Assembly: GCF_033845285.1 (NCBI RefSeq)
Contig: NZ_JAWXCX010000001.1
Span: forward strand, 2,743,495-2,807,494
Reading direction: 5' to 3'
Length of the DNA: 64,000 nucleotides
Source: Marinococcus sp. PL1-022
GTDB taxonomy: Bacteria > Bacillota > Bacilli > Bacillales > Marinococcaceae
The position numbers and the translations under genes were made by a program. Shown piece by piece: positions 26,067-41,453 of the stretch. The notes beneath the pieces were generated by a model that ran no database searches, was not told the origin of the DNA, and worked only from the letters and a program-made list of their open reading frames with translations. Numbering within the stretch: position 1 is the stretch's first letter; each line of letters begins with the position of its first letter.

Positions 26067-26891
26067 TTATCGAATACTGTTAATTAATCCAAGCATCTGG
26101 TCTCCCTGCGTCAGTGCACGGGAATTAAACGAGTATTGTCTTTGGGCATTCATCATATTTACTAATTCATTCGATAAATCCACATTAGACTGCTCGACCA
26201 TTCCCTGCTTTACGCTGGACGGGTCAGCTTCTATAACCATATCATTTTCCGCTGCCCCGAGTCCATCTAAATCCTCAAAACGGTACCGATTGCCTCCGAC
26301 CGACGTCAGCGCCTGCGGACGCTCCACCTGAACCACGCCAAATGAACCAAGGTTCACGTTATCCCCGGCCGCCGTTACAGCTGTCAGCTCCCCGTTTTCC
26401 TGCATCGAAAATTCCGAAGCCCCTGCGGGAATATCAAATCTCCCTCCGGCTTCATTTAATACAAAGCCCCCATTTTGATCAACGAGCGTATAGCTTCCGG
26501 GAGCCTCCGGGTTTTCTGACAGATACAGCTGCCCGTCCTTCGTATATTCAACCGCTCCGTCTTCCGCCTCTATCTGAAAAAAAGCGTCCGGGTCTTCAAG
26601 CGCAAAATCCAGCTCACGCTCACTCTCCTTCAGTGAGCCCTGCTCCATCCGAAGTGCTGTCTGGCCGATGGCTGCACCACCCCCTGTCCGTATACCGGGC
26701 GGTGTAAGCCGTCCAGTACCGTTTTCCGGCATCGGCATATTGTCCTCCTGCTGATACATCATTTCACTGAACGTCGCCTGTCTTGATTTAAATCCGGCCG
26801 TTTCCGCATTGGAGAGGTTGTTGCTGATGGTGTCCATCTGCTGCTGGACTGATCCCATGGACTGAAATGGTATACGTAATCCCGAGTACAT
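26067..26891 (-). CDS. flhP: Flagellar hook-basal body (rod) protein, FlhP/FlgG family
   Basis: 274-residue FlgF/FlgG-type rod protein. The N-terminal helix motif is QMDTISNNLSNAETAGFKSRQ. The C-terminal axial motif is VEQSNVDLSNELVNMMNAQRQYSFNSRALTQGDQMLGLINSI. ATG follows AGGAGGAACAC. It lies 35 bases after flhO, as in B. subtilis, where flhO and flhP supply distal rod subunits away from the main fla/che operon. It suggests a motile cell. Confidence 0.87.
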   Translation of the reverse strand: MYSGLRIPFQSMGSVQQQMDTISNNLSNAETAGFKSRQATFSEMMYQQEDNMPMPENGTGRLTPPGIRTGGGAAIGQTALRMEQGSLKESERELDFALEDPDAFFQIEAEDGAVEYTKDGQLYLSENPEAPGSYTLVDQNGGFVLNEAGGRFDIPAGASEFSMQENGELTAVTAAGDNVNLGSFGVVQVERPQALTSVGGNRYRFEDLDGLGAAENDMVIEADPSSVKQGMVEQSNVDLSNELVNMMNAQRQYSFNSRALTQGDQMLGLINSIR

Positions 26892-26926
26892 GCTGTGTTC
26901 CTCCTGAATTCAATTTTTTATATGGT

Positions 26927-27715
26927 CTAACCGAGGCGTCCCACTTCATTCACAGCCTTTTCCATGCTGCGGTCATACGTCTGCATCACCTTCTGGTTGG
27001 ATTCAAACATCCGGTATGCTTCCATCAACTCCGTCATCGCCTGGGTGGAATCGGTATTGGACTGTTCGAGAAATCCCTGCTTCATCTGATAGCGGACGTT
27101 TTCGTTGTCCACTGCCGCACCAAGCTCCTCCTCCGCTTCAAAAAGACCCGCTTCGGTTTTGACTAAATCGTTAGTATCAGGAGCATACGCCACCCCAAGC
27201 TGTCCGGCTTCCCCGCCATTTTCAAGCCGTACTGTGCCGTCTTCGGAAATCTGAAAATTTTCGTTTCCGGTTTCTACCGGAGTTCCTTGGTTATTTAATA
27301 TGTACTGGCCTTCCGCTGTTGTTAAAAACCCTTCTGCATCCACTGTCCAGTTGCCGTTCCTGGTGTAGGCCGTCCCGTCTTCCCCCTGGACCGTGAACAG
27401 CACTGCCCCGTTTTCATCCGGCACCTCTGCTTCAAGCAGAGCGACATCGGCTGGGGCCTTCGTTTCCTGCAGCTCTCCCGGAGTAAATGAAGGGGCCTGG
27501 TCCTGCATGTAGACGCCTGTTCCAAGTGAACCGATCGTGTGTGGGCCTCTCCCGGCATTCTCCGCATGCAGAAGCTGCTCGGGAAATGTCCGGATCGCAC
27601 TTTGATCAGATTTGTAGCCCGGCGTGTTGGCGTTGGCAATATTATTGTTCAGCATATCCGTTTTTCTCTGCTGGGCTGTCATCCCCGAAGCAGCGTTATA
27701 AAAACCCCTCAGCAT
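26927..27715 (-). CDS. flhO: Flagellar hook-basal body (rod) protein, FlhO/FlgF family
   Basis: 262 residues from ATG at 27715 (MLRGFYNAASGMTAQQ) behind GGGGAA; a longer frame to 27790 adds a non-family head. The flagellar rod signature is NNNIANANTPGYKSDQ. The C-terminal axial helix is LEQSNTDSTQAMTELMEAYRMFESNQKVMQTYDRSM. In B. subtilis the genes spoIIID and mbl precede flhO; here murAA does. Confidence 0.87.
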   Translation of the reverse strand: MLRGFYNAASGMTAQQRKTDMLNNNIANANTPGYKSDQSAIRTFPEQLLHAENAGRGPHTIGSLGTGVYMQDQAPSFTPGELQETKAPADVALLEAEVPDENGAVLFTVQGEDGTAYTRNGNWTVDAEGFLTTAEGQYILNNQGTPVETGNENFQISEDGTVRLENGGEAGQLGVAYAPDTNDLVKTEAGLFEAEEELGAAVDNENVRYQMKQGFLEQSNTDSTQAMTELMEAYRMFESNQKVMQTYDRSMEKAVNEVGRLG

Positions 27716-27899
27716 AATTGTATTCCCCGTTTCCGTAAATGCAGGCCGGACGCAAGCCGGCGAGCACACTTTTCTCTTCAAATTGTCCACATTTATAATT
27801 AGTTCTATTTTACCACATAAGCCTTTACCGAGGAATATAAGTCAGCATTTAGTGATGTATATCCTATTTTGTCAGATACTATATACCCACTATTGCCAT

Positions 27900-27931
27900 A
27901 TAAAAAAGACCACCACTGAATAGTGATGGCC
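27900..27931 (-). terminator. Terminator of murAA
   Basis: Minus-strand stem GGCCATCACT / AGTGGTGGTC (two G-T pairs) with a 4-base loop and TTTTTTATATGG. Confidence 0.85.
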
Positions 27932-27946
27932 TGCGTCATTGAAAAA

Positions 27947-29248
27947 CTAGGAGCGCTCAGCTGTTTTTAGGGACGTATCTGATTGCTCGTCTGCATTCAC
28001 ACGCTTTATATTCGCGCCGAGACCCTGCAGTTTTTTATGAAAGTCTACATATCCACGGTCCAGATGGCGAAGCTCTGTTACCGTTGTTTCTCCCTCTGCT
28101 ACGAGACCGGCAACGATTAAAGCTGCGCCTGCGCGGAGGTCGGTAGCCGACACTTCAGCACCCTGCAGTTTTTTCGGACCGCTGATGATTGCGGTGCGTC
28201 CTTCGATCTTGATGCTTGCGTTCATACGCTGGAATTCCTCTACGTGCATAAAGCGGTTTTCAAAAACCGTTTCTGTAATAAGGCCGGTTCCCTTTGCCTG
28301 GGTTAGAAGCGCCATAAACTGCGCCTGCATGTCTGTTGGAAAGCCTGGATGCGGCATCGTTTTAATATCCACCGGCTTTAAAATGTCCGGGCCGGTGACA
28401 AGCATGCCTCCGTCGCTTTCTTCAATCTTTACGCCCATTTCGCGCATTTTCGCTACAAGCGGACGCAAGTGTTCATGCATTGCACCTTCGACGAATACTT
28501 CCCCTCCGGTAATGGCAGCAGCAATCATAAAGGTGCCTGCTTCAATCCGGTCCGGAATAATCGTATGCTCCGCTCCGGTTAATTTATCTACACCCTCAAT
28601 GCGGATAGTGCCGGTTCCGGCGCCGCGTACTTTGCCGCCCATCGCATTAATAAAGTTGGCAAGGTCCACGATTTCCGGTTCCTCTGCTACATTTTCAAGC
28701 GTGGTAGTACCTTCTGCAAGAGCAGCGGCCATCATGATATTTTCAGTTGCGCCGACGCTTGGAAAATCGAGATAAATGCGTGCTCCCTGCAGGCGTTCCT
28801 CCACCTTCGCTTCGATATAGCCATTGCCGATTTCAACGTGAGCGCCCATCGCTTCAAAGCCTTTTAGGTGCTGATCGATCGGACGTGAGCCAATTGCACA
28901 TCCCCCCGGAAGCGCAATATGGGCGATCCCTTTTCTCGCCAGAAGCGGACCCATGACAAGAAACGAGGCCCGCATCTTGCTGACATACTCAAACGGAGCT
29001 TCTGTGGAAAGGTCACCCGTGGCGTCAGCCGTCCAGCGGTGGTTCTCGTAATTAACTTCTGTTCCGACGTGGCGCAGAACATTCGAGATCGTCTCTACGT
29101 CTGCAAGCGGCGGTACATCATAAAGTGTACTTTGTCCTTCTTCTGCCAAAAGTGTAGCTGCAATGACAGGCAGAACTGCATTTTTTGCTCCTTCTGCTTT
29201 GACGGACCCCTTTAGGCGTCTGCCTCCCTGTACAATAATTTTATCCAA
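27947..29248 (-). CDS. murAA: UDP-N-acetylglucosamine 1-carboxyvinyltransferase (MurA, first copy)
   Basis: First committed step of peptidoglycan synthesis, transferring enolpyruvate from PEP to UDP-GlcNAc. 433 residues. The catalytic Cys117 is in [27 protein letters not shown] is the N-terminal substrate loop, and [13 protein letters not shown] lies near the end. The start is TTG behind GGAGGGAATT. It follows ywzB and the atp operon, as murAA does in B. subtilis. A second MurA is encoded near 51 kb. Confidence 0.93.
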   Translation of the reverse strand: MDKIIVQGGRRLKGSVKAEGAKNAVLPVIAATLLAEEGQSTLYDVPPLADVETISNVLRHVGTEVNYENHRWTADATGDLSTEAPFEYVSKMRASFLVMGPLLARKGIAHIALPGGCAIGSRPIDQHLKGFEAMGAHVEIGNGYIEAKVEERLQGARIYLDFPSVGATENIMMAAALAEGTTTLENVAEEPEIVDLANFINAMGGKVRGAGTGTIRIEGVDKLTGAEHTIIPDRIEAGTFMIAAAITGGEVFVEGAMHEHLRPLVAKMREMGVKIEESDGGMLVTGPDILKPVDIKTMPHPGFPTDMQAQFMALLTQAKGTGLITETVFENRFMHVEEFQRMNASIKIEGRTAIISGPKKLQGAEVSATDLRAGAALIVAGLVAEGETTVTELRHLDRGYVDFHKKLQGLGANIKRVNADEQSDTSLKTAERS

Positions 29249-29470
29249 TTTAATTCCCTCCGCTATACTTATGCATATTATCTTTTTGTGCTGCGTACTT
29301 TACCTAAATAGCTGTGCAATTCTTTCGTCCACTTTGTCTAACCTTTTCATTAGTCGCTTCCCGTCTCAAAACGTTACAGCGGGAAAGAAACAGTTTTTCC
29401 GTGTCAATTCCGGCAGCATCGATGATTTTCATACAGAATCCTTTACCCGCTCCCGCATTTTCATAATCTT

Positions 29471-29716
29471 TTATGCCAAAAGTGTGAAAAACAGGTAACG
29501 GAGGTACAAAGAAAAATCAAAATAATCGATAAAGAAACTGCTTACAGAGTAGCTGATTGCAATAGCGAACAATATAATCAAAAGTCTCCCCTTCAGGCTT
29601 TCCGGTCTCCGGATAAAAACGTCAAACCGAAACGCCTGCAGACACCACCAGGTCAGGATAAAAAAAGAGAGATGGAGCAGGATATGTATTAGTGCTTCCT
29701 GGCCGTCCGGATTCAT
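29471..29716 (-). CDS. ywzB: DUF1146-family membrane protein (YwzB)
   Basis: 81 residues from ATG at 29716 behind GAAAGG; upstream in-frame codons lack a ribosome site. Two membrane segments (ILLHLSFFILTWWCLQAF and LLIILFAIAISYSVSSFFI) flank a basic loop RRPESLKGR. The position between atpC and murA matches ywzB of B. subtilis. Function unknown. Confidence 0.75.
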   Translation of the reverse strand: MNPDGQEALIHILLHLSFFILTWWCLQAFRFDVFIRRPESLKGRLLIILFAIAISYSVSSFFIDYFDFSLYLRYLFFTLLA

Positions 29717-30003
29717 GCCATCATGCCTTTCTTTGTTGCCGTACAACGTTCTTTGCAAATTTTGGGCCACGTTTCAGAATAATCAAATGCATCTGGGAAG
29801 ACAAGAGACCAAGGTTCTGCTACTATGTGCGGCGGTCGTTGGGTTCATGGAGTCCTGTACTATTATTATAAAAATTTGTATAACTATAAGCATATTTTAT
29901 TATAAAGGATTCGTAATCAAACATCTATAGTTCTATCTTCTATAGAAAAGCAGATACTGCTGTTGTTTAATTTCACTATTCCCCCTGCCGTATACAATAC
30001 AAT

Positions 30004-30043
30004 TTAAAAAAGAACCGTTTCTCCGTTGGGAAAAACGATTCTT
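30004..30043 (-). terminator. Terminator of the atp operon
   Basis: Minus-strand 15-bp stem AAGAATCGTTTTTCC / GGAGAAACGGTTCTT (two G-T pairs), 4-base loop, then TTTTTTAAATT just after atpC. Confidence 0.9.
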
Positions 30044-30054
30044 CGGATGTTTCT

Positions 30055-32844
<2,790 letters not shown>

Positions 32845-32860
32845 TTACGTTCGGCAATCT

Positions 32861-34375
<1,515 letters not shown>

Positions 34376-34384
34376 TCACCCCAT

Positions 34385-34933
34385 TCATGATAAATTCGTT
34401 TGCGTTATATTACGCTGCAATCGGTCTAGCTGACCTTGAATGCTTCCGTCAAAAATTGTATGTCCAACGTGCACCTTCATGCCGCCAATGAGCGAAGGAT
34501 CCACTCTGTTTTCAATATAAAGCTCGCGCTTGCCGACCCGCTGGGCAAACTTGCGGGACACTGCCTGCTTCTCTTCCTCTGATAATGGTTTCACGGTATA
34601 AACGACCGCGTTGGCAATGCCGAGACGGTCGTTAATCAGTGCAATAACTTCCACTGCCACTTCATCAATCAGGTGAAGCCGTTTCCGGTCAAGCAGCACA
34701 CTCAGCATGGAACGGCTGCGTTCACTCCAGGAACCAAAAGTACTTGCTATGAAGGACTGTTTTCTTTCGCGGCTGATGGACGGGTACCTGAAAATCTGAG
34801 CAATATCGGGATGAGCGTGGAACACTTCGAGCATCGCTTCCCATTCCTGCTTGGTTTCTTCAAGAGCCCCGTGTTCTTCCGCACTTTTTAAAAGCGCGCG
34901 GGCGTAGCGTTTTGCCAGGGTTGGATTACTCAT
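34385..34933 (-). CDS. atpH: ATP synthase F1 delta subunit
   Basis: Peripheral-stalk cap linking F1 to subunit b, 182 residues. The helical N-terminal domain starts LAKRYARALLKSAEEHG; the C-terminal region has DPSLIGGMKVHVGHTIFDGSIQGQLDRL. Its ATG overlaps the atpF stop by four bases, so translation is coupled. Confidence 0.96.
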   Translation of the reverse strand: MSNPTLAKRYARALLKSAEEHGALEETKQEWEAMLEVFHAHPDIAQIFRYPSISRERKQSFIASTFGSWSERSRSMLSVLLDRKRLHLIDEVAVEVIALINDRLGIANAVVYTVKPLSEEEKQAVSRKFAQRVGKRELYIENRVDPSLIGGMKVHVGHTIFDGSIQGQLDRLQRNITQTNLS

Positions 34934-35421
34934 AAGCGACCGCCGCTTTCCTGTACGTATTCCTGAATCAGTTTTTCCTGTTCTTCTTCATCCAGTTCTT
35001 TTTCAATAATTTTCGTTGCAATCAGCACAGAAAGCTGGCCGACCTGGGCACGAAGCGCTTCCACTGCCTGCTCCCGCTCTCTTGTAATATCAGCGAGGGC
35101 ATTGTCTTTCATACGGCTGGCTTCTTCGTGAGATTCCCGGATAATTTCCTTCGACTGCTCCTGAGCCGTTTTACGGGATGTTTCGATAATGGACTGCGCT
35201 TCTTCACGCGCTTTCTCCATTTCCACCCGCTGCTCTTCTAAATATTTTTCCGCTTCCTGACGGTGATTTTCCGCTGTCTCTATTTCATTGGAAATGTGGT
35301 TTTCACGTTTTTTCATCTGTTCCACAATTGGACCCCAGGCGAACCGGCGAAGCAAAAGCAGTAAAATGACAAACGTAAAAAGTGAGAAAAGCACATCTCC
35401 GAACGCAAATGTAGATGGCAA
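34930..35421 (-). CDS. atpF: ATP synthase F0 b subunit
   Basis: 163-residue peripheral stalk: one N-terminal membrane helix (VLFSLFTFVILLLLLRRFAW) and a long charged coiled coil with many Glu/Arg (ETAENHRQEAEKYLEEQR). The start is TTG at 35421, with AAGGAGTG nine bases upstream; no ATG fits. It overlaps atpH by four bases. Confidence 0.95.
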   Translation of the reverse strand: MPSTFAFGDVLFSLFTFVILLLLLRRFAWGPIVEQMKKRENHISNEIETAENHRQEAEKYLEEQRVEMEKAREEAQSIIETSRKTAQEQSKEIIRESHEEASRMKDNALADITREREQAVEALRAQVGQLSVLIATKIIEKELDEEEQEKLIQEYVQESGGRL

Positions 35422-35511
35422 AAGATTTCACTCCTTTCTTAGATATACAAAAGGAATGGCGAAGCCAGTTCCCCCACTCCGCCATTTTGCTTCCCTTTCC
35501 AAAACGTATGT

Positions 35512-35742
<231 letters not shown>

Positions 35743-35790
35743 TTAGTTTAAAACTATATTGTTGTTTCGTTGTTTCTGCAGATGCTGTGA

Positions 35791-36528
<738 letters not shown>

Positions 36529-36577
36529 TCAGTCACCCCTTTACTATGTTAGTCGATTGTGCGCTGCAGCTAAAAAA

Positions 36578-36946
36578 CTACTTTTCTTTGCTGAAGTGAA
36601 CGGATAAAGCATAAAGCAGCAGGTAAGGACTGAACAATCCAATCACAAGGTAAAGCAGACGGAATTGTTCCGGAAACCGGACATAGAGCATGGCAATGAC
36701 TACACCTACTGCAAGCCTTGTGGCCATCCCGAACGGAAAAATCTTTTTTTCCTCGAGTACCGCCTTCTGGATTCGTTTTGTCTCCCGGTGGGCGTGCCAG
36801 ATGTTAAAAGCTCCTCCGCACGCTCCTGCAAATAAGCTCACTGCTTCCTGCCGGAACGTTGGAATCAGCGCCGGAGCTATGTACAATACAAGCATTCCAG
36901 CCAATCCTATAAATAACGAGCGGAGATACAAGCCTGTATCATTCAT
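36578..36946 (-). CDS. atpI: ATP synthase accessory protein AtpI
   Basis: 122 residues with four hydrophobic segments, the usual AtpI length and layout (LFIGLAGMLVLYIAPALI; FPFGMATRLAVGVVIAML). AtpI helps c-ring assembly and may affect Mg uptake. First gene of the atp operon, 52 bases before atpB. The ATG follows GGAGGAAAAGGTGG. Confidence 0.85.
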   Translation of the reverse strand: MNDTGLYLRSLFIGLAGMLVLYIAPALIPTFRQEAVSLFAGACGGAFNIWHAHRETKRIQKAVLEEKKIFPFGMATRLAVGVVIAMLYVRFPEQFRLLYLVIGLFSPYLLLYALSVHFSKEK

Positions 36947-37421
36947 GCGCGGGCCACCTTTTCCTCCAAAAACAGACTGGTTAGTCCGTTAATACACTAC
37001 GAGATCCATTGAGAGAATTTTTACACAACTTTACGTAGCAATAGTTGTCCCCTTACATGTTTTAGGCAAAAAAAAGAAACAATTGCGTGACTCATGCCTT
37101 TTATGTAGGAATTCCAAATTTCTCCCATATGTAAACCTTATCATACGTTCTTCATCATCGTACAATAGCCGCCCCATGATGTCAATGCACGAAAATTAAT
37201 AAAATCCTTTATTGTCGCATGTTTCAGGCATTTTTTATTTTGTGTCTATTAAGTGACATTTTCCTCTCCTTACGTCAAGAAAAAAGCTGGGCAAAAAGCA
37301 TGAACTTCAGGCATTCAGCCTATGCATAAATGTAATCTGACTGCCCCCGTTTCCTTAGCCGGACCTGATTTTTACAGACCAGAGGGCTTTTCCACTCACA
37401 CGGGAAAAGCCCTCCTGTCTA
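36947..37421. other. Intergenic region between upp and the atp operon
   Basis: No gene seen. It should hold the atp promoter; I could not pair a convincing -35 and -10. A small inverted repeat ACAACT / AGTTGT lies near 37024-37047. A strong hairpin (37382-37414) follows the upp stop. A T-rich stretch lies near 37225-37245. Confidence 0.5.
37382..37414 (-). terminator. Hairpin after upp (terminator without a clear T-run)
   Basis: Perfect 12-bp stem GAGGGCTTTTCC / GGAAAAGCCCTC with a 9-base loop directly after the upp stop. The tail TGGTCTGTAAAAATC lacks a proper T-run, so it may stabilise the mRNA end instead. Confidence 0.6.
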
Positions 37422-38051
37422 TTATTTCGTGCCGAACAACCGGTCACCGGCGTCCCCGAGACCCGGAACAATGTAACCTTTGTCATTTAACTTTTCATCC
37501 ATCGAAGCCAGGTAAATGTCCACGTCCGGATGTGCTTCCTGAACGAGTGCCACACCTTCGGGCGCTGCGATTAAACACATGAGCTTAATATTTTGGGCTC
37601 CGCGTTTTTTCAGACTGTTCAACGCTTCAATAGCAGAACCGCCTGTGGCAAGCATCGGATCAATCACGATAAATTCCCGCTCTTCGACATCACTTGGCAG
37701 CTTCACGTAATACTCCACCGGCTGCAGCGTTTCCGGATCCCGGTACAGTCCGACGTGCCCAACCTTTGCTGCCGGGATCAGCTTGATGATGCCATCGGTC
37801 ATACCAAGTCCCGCGCGTAAAATCGGCACCACTCCGAGCTTTTTGCCTGCAAGCGTATAGGATTTGGCCGGCCCCACCGGCGTTTCCACCGTTACTTCCT
37901 GAAGCTGCAGATTTCTTGTAATTTCAAAGGCCATCAGGGTGGACACTTCATCGACAAGCTCCCGGAATTCCTTTGTTCCTGTTGAGACGTCCCGGATGAA
38001 TGTAAGTTTATGTTGAATGAGCGGATGATCCAGTACATGTACATTTCCCAT
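37422..38051 (-). CDS. upp: Uracil phosphoribosyltransferase
   Basis: Salvage enzyme making UMP from uracil and PRPP; 209 residues. [16 protein letters not shown] is the PRPP-binding motif, and [17 protein letters not shown] the uracil-binding C-terminus. It sits between glyA and atpI as in B. subtilis, with its own terminal hairpin. Confidence 0.96.
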   Translation of the reverse strand: MGNVHVLDHPLIQHKLTFIRDVSTGTKEFRELVDEVSTLMAFEITRNLQLQEVTVETPVGPAKSYTLAGKKLGVVPILRAGLGMTDGIIKLIPAAKVGHVGLYRDPETLQPVEYYVKLPSDVEEREFIVIDPMLATGGSAIEALNSLKKRGAQNIKLMCLIAAPEGVALVQEAHPDVDIYLASMDEKLNDKGYIVPGLGDAGDRLFGTK

Positions 38052-38243
38052 AAGTATAGTCGGCTCCTTTTTCCCCGGCGCCAGCCGGTGCTTATTAACC
38101 CATGTCCCTATCGAACATATTCTTTAGAAATTCTACCTAAAAAGCGTGAGGGATTCAAGGCTATATAAAATGACAGAAATATGCCGCAACTTCTGCGTTC
38201 TGCTGAAAATAACAGCAGCGCCCGGATGCACTGCTGCAGACGT

Positions 38244-38738
38244 TTATTTTAAATTTTCTTCAATATACTTTACTGTTTTGCGCAGCTCCTTCGGGCCCGG
38301 CCGGCCGAATGGGTTTGTCTGGCGGTGCTGGTATAAAAATCTGCCTTCTTCGTCGAGCAGAAAATATGCCGGCTCCCCGTGCGCTCCGTGGTCTTCATAC
38401 GGCGCTTCCGAGCTGTGGTAAAAGACACCGTAATCGTCGAGTACCTTCAGCGCTTCGTCGACGAGTACCGGGAACGTAAGCCCGTATTCCCCGGTCATTG
38501 CGCTCAAATCCTCCGGGTTGTCCGTAGAAATCGCTGTAATATTTACGTTATTGTTTTCAAAATAACTGCGGTGCTCTTCCCAAGCCTGCAGCTCTTCTTT
38601 ACATACCGGGCACCATGACCCCCGGAAAAATATGAGCAGCTGCCAGCCCTTCCCTATTTTATCCTCGAGTTTAAATTCTTCGCCGTTCACATCAGCAAGC
38701 GTGAACATCGGCGCTTTTTCATTTAGCGCAAAAACCAT
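38244..38738 (-). CDS. AhpC/TSA-family peroxiredoxin-like protein
   Basis: 164-residue thioredoxin-fold protein. LIFFRGSWCPVCKEELQAW gives C43-x-x-C46, where peroxiredoxins have P-x-x-x-(T/S)-x-x-C. VNITAISTDNPEDL and YGLTFPVLVDEALKVLDDYGV follow the PRX_like/Bcp pattern. No signal peptide. The ATG is preceded by AAAAGGAGG. It lies between glyA and upp, where B. subtilis has no such gene. It likely reduces peroxides or protein disulfides. Confidence 0.8.
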   Translation of the reverse strand: MVFALNEKAPMFTLADVNGEEFKLEDKIGKGWQLLIFFRGSWCPVCKEELQAWEEHRSYFENNNVNITAISTDNPEDLSAMTGEYGLTFPVLVDEALKVLDDYGVFYHSSEAPYEDHGAHGEPAYFLLDEEGRFLYQHRQTNPFGRPGPKELRKTVKYIEENLK

Positions 38739-38823
38739 TTGAACTCCTCCTTTTCCAATCTATATATACCCTAACACACTTGCATTCACCCCGGAAAAAC
38801 AAAGGAGTCTTTTGAAAATGATA

Positions 38824-38863
38824 AAGAAAAACAGCTGCCTCCCTTAAATAGGAAAACAGCTGT
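38824..38863 (-). terminator. Terminator of glyA
   Basis: Minus-strand stem ACAGCTGTTTTCC / GGAGGCAGCTGT (ACAGCTG/CAGCTGT plus CC/GG) followed by TTTTTCTTT. Confidence 0.75.
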
Positions 38864-38898
38864 ATCCATGCCCCTTGTTTGATCGGCAGGCTGCCGGC

Positions 38899-40158
38899 TT
38901 ACAGGTAGTCGTAAATCGGGAAGCGTCCCGTTAAAGCTTTCACGCGGTCCGCCGCTTCTTTTAATGTTTCCGCATCTTCATGGTTTTTCAGCGTGTAGGC
39001 AATGATGGCGCCTATTTCCTTCATTTCTTCTTCGCCAAAGCCGCGGGACGTGACGGCTGCAGAGCCGAGACGGATGCCGCTTGTGACGAATGGCTTTTCC
39101 GGATCATACGGAATCGCGTTTTTGTTCGCTGTGAGGCCGACCTCGTCCAGCGCTTTTTCCGCAATTTTCCCTGTCAGCTCCAGGCTGCGGGTATCCATCA
39201 GCACGAGATGGTTGTCGGTGCCGCCCGAAACAACAGTAATTCCTTCATTCTGCAGCGAGTCGCTTAAGCTGCGGGCATTTTTCACGACGTTTTCGGAATA
39301 CGTGACGAAATCCTTCTGCAGCGCTTCGCCGAAGGCCACGGCCTTTGCCGCAATCACGTGCATGAGCGGTCCGCCCTGCAGACCAGGGAATACGGCTTTA
39401 TCAATCTTTTTGCCGAATTCTTCTTTACACAGCACCAGTCCTCCACGCGGTCCGCGCAGCGTTTTGTGTGTGGTTGTCGTAACAAAGTGTGAATGAGGAA
39501 CCGGGTTTTGGTGCACCCCTGCCGCTACAAGTCCGGCAATATGCGCCATATCGACCATTAAGTACGCGTCCACCTCATCGGCGATTTCACGGAATTTTTT
39601 AAAGTCAATTTCACGCGGGTACGCACTTGCGCCGGCGACGATTAATTTCGGCTGCGTTTCCTTCGCCACGCGAAGCACTTCATCGTAGTCAATCATCTGG
39701 TCTTCTTTAGTCACACCGTATTCCACAAAGTTGTACTGCACACCGCTGAAGTTGACAGGGCTTCCGTGGGTTAAGTGGCCCCCGTGGGAAAGGTTCATGC
39801 CAAGCACGGTGTCGCCGTGATTTAAAATCGTATAGTAAACAGCCATATTTGCCTGGGCGCCGGAGTGAGGCTGCACGTTCGCATATTCTGCCGAGAATAA
39901 TTCCTTCGCCCGGTCAATGGCGAGCTGTTCTACCGTATCCACGTGCTCACAGCCGCCGTAATAGCGGCGGTTCGGGTAGCCCTCCGCATATTTGTTGGTA
40001 AGCACGGACCCCTGCGCTTCCATTACTGCACGGCTCGTGAAGTTTTCCGAAGCGATCAGTTCAATCTTATCGCGCTGGCGCCCCAGCTCCTTCTGCATTG
40101 CCTCAAATATGGCCGGGTCCTGCGTTTGTACACTTTCTGCGTTTACCTTAGTTTCCAT
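38899..40158 (-). CDS. glyA: Serine hydroxymethyltransferase
   Basis: PLP enzyme interconverting serine and glycine with tetrahydrofolate, the main one-carbon source. 419 residues. The PLP lysine is in [25 protein letters not shown] and [18 protein letters not shown] are family sequence. A PurR-like inverted repeat lies 29 bases upstream of the ATG, and an extended -10 (TGTTACAAT, 40264-40256) further up. GlyA is in the PurR regulon of B. subtilis. Confidence 0.97.
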   Translation of the reverse strand: METKVNAESVQTQDPAIFEAMQKELGRQRDKIELIASENFTSRAVMEAQGSVLTNKYAEGYPNRRYYGGCEHVDTVEQLAIDRAKELFSAEYANVQPHSGAQANMAVYYTILNHGDTVLGMNLSHGGHLTHGSPVNFSGVQYNFVEYGVTKEDQMIDYDEVLRVAKETQPKLIVAGASAYPREIDFKKFREIADEVDAYLMVDMAHIAGLVAAGVHQNPVPHSHFVTTTTHKTLRGPRGGLVLCKEEFGKKIDKAVFPGLQGGPLMHVIAAKAVAFGEALQKDFVTYSENVVKNARSLSDSLQNEGITVVSGGTDNHLVLMDTRSLELTGKIAEKALDEVGLTANKNAIPYDPEKPFVTSGIRLGSAAVTSRGFGEEEMKEIGAIIAYTLKNHEDAETLKEAADRVKALTGRFPIYDYL

Positions 40159-40186
40159 CTGTAAATCTCCCTTCCCTTTCGGTGCG

Positions 40187-40228
40187 ATAACGAACGATTA
40201 TCTCTTCCACTAATATTTCGTTCGTTAT
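40187..40228 (-). promoter_or_regulatory. PurR-box-like inverted repeat upstream of glyA
   Basis: Perfect arms ATAACGAACGA (40187-40197) and TCGTTCGTTAT (40218-40228), 20 bases apart. The CGAAC cores are 24 bases apart, against about 23 in the paired B. subtilis PurBox (AWWWCCGAACWWT, 17-base spacing). The base before the core is A rather than C in both arms. Confidence 0.6.
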
Positions 40229-40333
40229 TTTTCTCTCCGTGTTGCTATGTTTTTCATTGTAACACGTATTTTTTACGAATTTCCGTACCTTACGAAATTT
40301 TTTCGGATTTCTTTATTTTTTAATCGGCATGGG

Positions 40334-40368
40334 AAGAAAAAAGAACCGCAGTATGCGATTCTTTTTCC
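40334..40368. terminator. Terminator of ywlG
   Basis: Stem AAGAATCGCA / TGCGGTTCTT on the minus strand with a 3-base loop and TTTTTTCTTCCC, just after the ywlG stop. Confidence 0.85.
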
Positions 40369-40373
40369 GGCGG

Positions 40374-40919
40374 CTATTCGTAGCGCGCACGCTCGCCGCC
40401 GATCAGCTTCGGCCGTGTTTTTGCCATCGTTACATAGGCAGCGCCAATCTGCTTCTGCGGGCCGCGAACAGGAACCGCCACCGGCTTCAAATGCATGCCG
40501 ATCAGGGTGGATCCGATATCAATGCCGGCATCTGCTTTTACCGCTTCGATGACGACCGGCTCATTCATGTGTTTATACGCATACGAGCTCATCGATCCGC
40601 CGGCTCTTGGGTGAGGTACCACACTTACTGCTTCCAGTCCGTAAGCGTCCGCCGTTTCCCTTTCCACCGTGAGCGCACGATTAATATGCTCACAGCCCTG
40701 AAAAGCAAGGCGCACGCCGGTTTCTTCGCGGAACTCCTGAAAGACATCAAACAATGCTTCGGCGACCTCCTCAGAGCCTGCCTTACCGATATGCTCCCCG
40801 AGTACTTCACTTGTGCTCGTGCCAATCACAAGCACCTGGCCGCTGCGAAGCGACGCCTGGTCCTTTAATGAAGCTAACAATTCCCGTAAAGGCTGCTGCC
40901 ATTCTGCTTTGTTCACCAT
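40374..40919 (-). CDS. ywlG: Conserved YwlG-family protein (TIGR01440)
   Basis: 181 residues of the UPF0340/YwlG family: [29 protein letters not shown], then [17 protein letters not shown] and [21 protein letters not shown] follows AAAGGATG. The place between rpiB and glyA is as in B. subtilis. Biochemical role unknown. Confidence 0.88.
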   Translation of the reverse strand: MVNKAEWQQPLRELLASLKDQASLRSGQVLVIGTSTSEVLGEHIGKAGSEEVAEALFDVFQEFREETGVRLAFQGCEHINRALTVERETADAYGLEAVSVVPHPRAGGSMSSYAYKHMNEPVVIEAVKADAGIDIGSTLIGMHLKPVAVPVRGPQKQIGAAYVTMAKTRPKLIGGERARYE

Positions 40920-40943
40920 GACAACCCATCCTTTCTTCGTTCC

Positions 40944-41381
40944 TTATTGTTCAATTGCCGCTACTTTTTGGATACGGTCGGCGTGCCGGCCGCCTTCGTG
41001 CTCTGTACTGATCCAGGCTTTGACAATTTCGCCGGCGAGGCCGGAGCCAATGACTCTCGCGCCCATGGCCAGTATATTGCTGTCGTTATGCGCCCGGGTC
41101 ATTTTTGCGCTGAATACGTCATGGACAAGCGCGCAGCGGATGCCGTTAACTTTATTCGCAGCAATCGACATGCCGATGCCCGTGCCACAGACAAGAATCC
41201 CACGGTCCACTTCGCCGGCCGTTACTTTTTCAGCCACCGGAACCGCGTAGTCGGGATAGTCCACCGAGTCACTGCAGTCACAGCCCAGGTCCTCGTATTC
41301 CACCCCTGCTTCGTCCAGTACAGATTTAATTTCCTCTTTTAACTCATACCCGCCGTGATCGGCACCCAATGCTACTTTCAT
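40944..41381 (-). CDS. rpiB: Ribose-5-phosphate isomerase B
   Basis: RpiB/LacAB-family sugar isomerase of 145 residues. MKVALGADHGGYELKEEI and VDRGILVCGTGIGMSIAANKVNGIRCALVHDVFSAKMTRAHNDSNILAMGARVIG match the family, including the active-site Cys in the CGTG loop. The pentose pathway (Ru5P to R5P) is the likely role from synteny. Confidence 0.92.
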   Translation of the reverse strand: MKVALGADHGGYELKEEIKSVLDEAGVEYEDLGCDCSDSVDYPDYAVPVAEKVTAGEVDRGILVCGTGIGMSIAANKVNGIRCALVHDVFSAKMTRAHNDSNILAMGARVIGSGLAGEIVKAWISTEHEGGRHADRIQKVAAIEQ

Positions 41382-41453
41382 GTCAACCTCTCCTCCGTTT
41401 GATTATACTGTTTTCAGTCTCTCACGTATCCATCAGCCTGTAAATCTCCAGGC

